The translations under genes and the position numbers were made by a program. From positions 1-5,972 of the forward strand of contig JADGCR010000140.1 in assembly GCA_015228895.1 (NCBI GenBank): DNA of 5,972 nucleotides, given 5' to 3'. This document shows positions 5,142 to 5,972 of this stretch, one piece after another (position 1 is the stretch's first letter; each line of letters begins with the position of its first letter). The DNA comes from Magnetococcales bacterium. GTDB lineage: Bacteria; Pseudomonadota; Magnetococcia; Magnetococcales; Magnetaquicoccaceae. The notes beneath the pieces are model-generated. The model saw only the letters and a program-made list of their open reading frames with translations, ran no database searches and was not told the origin of the DNA.

Positions 5142-5972
5142 ACGGTCATGTCCTGGCGCTGGACCTGGGCGCCCGTTCCTACGAGATCCACATCGGTTCC
5201 GGCCTGTTGTCCACCATCGGCGCACGACTGCGCGCCAGGGTGAAAGGACGACGCGTGGCGGTGGTCACCAACGAGACGGTGGCGCCCCTCTATCTGGCCC
5301 AGACCACCCACTCCCTGGAGCGAAGCGGTTTCTCGGTGCTGCCCATCCTCCTGCCGGACGGGGAGGTACACAAAAACTGGTCCACCCTGCAAACCATCTT
5401 CGACGCCCTGATCGCCCACCAGTTCGAGCGCGCCGACACCCTGCTGGCCCTGGGGGGAGGCGTGGTGGGCGACATGACCGGCTTTGCCGCCGCGACCTTC
5501 CTGCGCGGAGTGCCCTTCGCCCAACTGCCCACCACCCTTCTGGCCCAGGTGGACGCCTCGGTGGGGGGCAAGACCGGGATCAACCATCCGTTGGGCAAAA
5601 ACCTCATCGGGGCCTTCCATCAGCCCTGTCTGGTCCTGATGGATGTGGAAACCCTGCGCACCCTGCCCGAAAGGGAACGTTTGGCGGGCATGGCGGAGGT
5701 CATCAAGTACGGCATCATCCGGGACGGGGATTTTTTCGCGCTGCTGGAAAACCGGCTGGAGGCCATTCTGGCCATGGAAACGGCACCGATCACCGAGGTG
5801 TTGCGCACCTGCTGCGCCATCAAGGCGGAGATCGTGGCGGCGGACGAACGGGAACACGGCACGCGGGCCTTGCTCAATCTGGGCCACACCTTTGGCCACG
5901 CCATCGAATCGTTGACCGGTTACGGCGTCTGGTTGCACGGGGAAGCCGTGGCCGTGGGCATGGTGGTGGCCA
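5117..5972 (+). CDS. aroB: 3-dehydroquinate synthase AroB (3' partial)
   Basis: Cytosolic enzyme of the shikimate pathway converting DAHP to 3-dehydroquinate with NAD+ and a divalent metal (usually Zn or Co). The frame is open to the window end; 285 complete codons are visible of the ~360 usual, so part of the C-terminal helical domain is missing. The NAD-binding loop GGGVVGD is at residues 113-119, followed by [20 protein letters not shown] and NLIGAFHQP with conserved Lys and Asn active-site residues. Metal ligands are Glu194 (GMAEVIKYG), His257 ([12 protein letters not shown]) and His274 ([10 protein letters not shown]). Their spacings of 63 and 17 residues equal the E. coli Glu184/His247/His264 spacing as I recall it. 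The chosen ATG overlaps the pilQ stop (ATGA); a second in-frame ATG at 5132 is equally compatible with the protein and would remove five non-conserved residues. No aroK lies between pilQ and aroB. Linkage to pilQ is common, but no pilus role is implied. Confidence 0.97.
   Translation, partial: MSDATMSDDGHVLALDLGARSYEIHIGSGLLSTIGARLRARVKGRRVAVVTNETVAPLYLAQTTHSLERSGFSVLPILLPDGEVHKNWSTLQTIFDALIAHQFERADTLLALGGGVVGDMTGFAAATFLRGVPFAQLPTTLLAQVDASVGGKTGINHPLGKNLIGAFHQPCLVLMDVETLRTLPERERLAGMAEVIKYGIIRDGDFFALLENRLEAILAMETAPITEVLRTCCAIKAEIVAADEREHGTRALLNLGHTFGHAIESLTGYGVWLHGEAVAVGMVVA

Noticed and set aside
2640..5225. 861-codon open frame on the minus strand across pilQ
   Set aside because: The translation is His/Gly/Asp/Gln-rich with no recognisable domain, and it mirrors pilQ codon bias (G/C third positions suppress antisense stops). 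The plus-strand secretin explains the region completely.
4961..5938. 325-codon minus-strand open frame over aroB
   Set aside because: It is opposite a clear AroB with all metal ligands in place, and its product has no family resemblance.

Overview
The window is one uninterrupted plus-strand operon segment encoding the type IV pilus alignment and secretin complex, followed by a shikimate-pathway gene. The order is pilM (5' end outside the window), pilN, pilO, pilP, pilQ, aroB (3' end outside the window). Neighbouring genes overlap by 1 to 4 bases or are separated by at most 2 bases. No gene-free stretch is long enough to hold a promoter, terminator or RNA gene, so the operon's promoter and terminator lie outside the window. 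I see no mobile element, CRISPR array, tRNA or rRNA.

The sequence is GC-rich with strong third-position G/C bias, and pilMNOPQ linked to aroB is a Proteobacteria-type arrangement in the broad sense. Several details depart from the Pseudomonas/Neisseria model: PilM has Asn rather than Asp in its phosphate-2 loop, PilQ appears to carry a third N-terminal AMIN-like beta domain, and there is no aroK between pilQ and aroB. From memory, these traits recall Desulfobacterota/Myxococcota-like or deep-branching proteobacterial lineages such as Magnetococcales. The window alone does not fix the taxon.

How the parts work together: PilM is the cytoplasmic actin-like protein that binds the N-terminal NLLPYRP motif of PilN. 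PilN and PilO are bitopic inner-membrane proteins that pair through periplasmic coiled coils and ferredoxin-like domains. PilP bridges them to the N0 region of PilQ, the outer-membrane secretin through which the pilus passes. AroB is a cytosolic housekeeping enzyme with no mechanistic tie to pili, although its genetic linkage to pilQ is widespread.

This is a recognisable system, not a new one. The points most worth a second look are: (i) an apparent swap of lipidation, with PilQ carrying a clear lipobox and PilP having no cysteine at all; (ii) a perfect 15-bp tandem duplication over the pilQ stop/aroB start, giving two in-frame aroB start codons; (iii) the extra AMIN-like domain in PilQ; (iv) an in-phase A7 heptamer at the pilN stop that would join pilN to pilO on a -1 slip; (v) a 20-bp perfect palindrome inside pilP.
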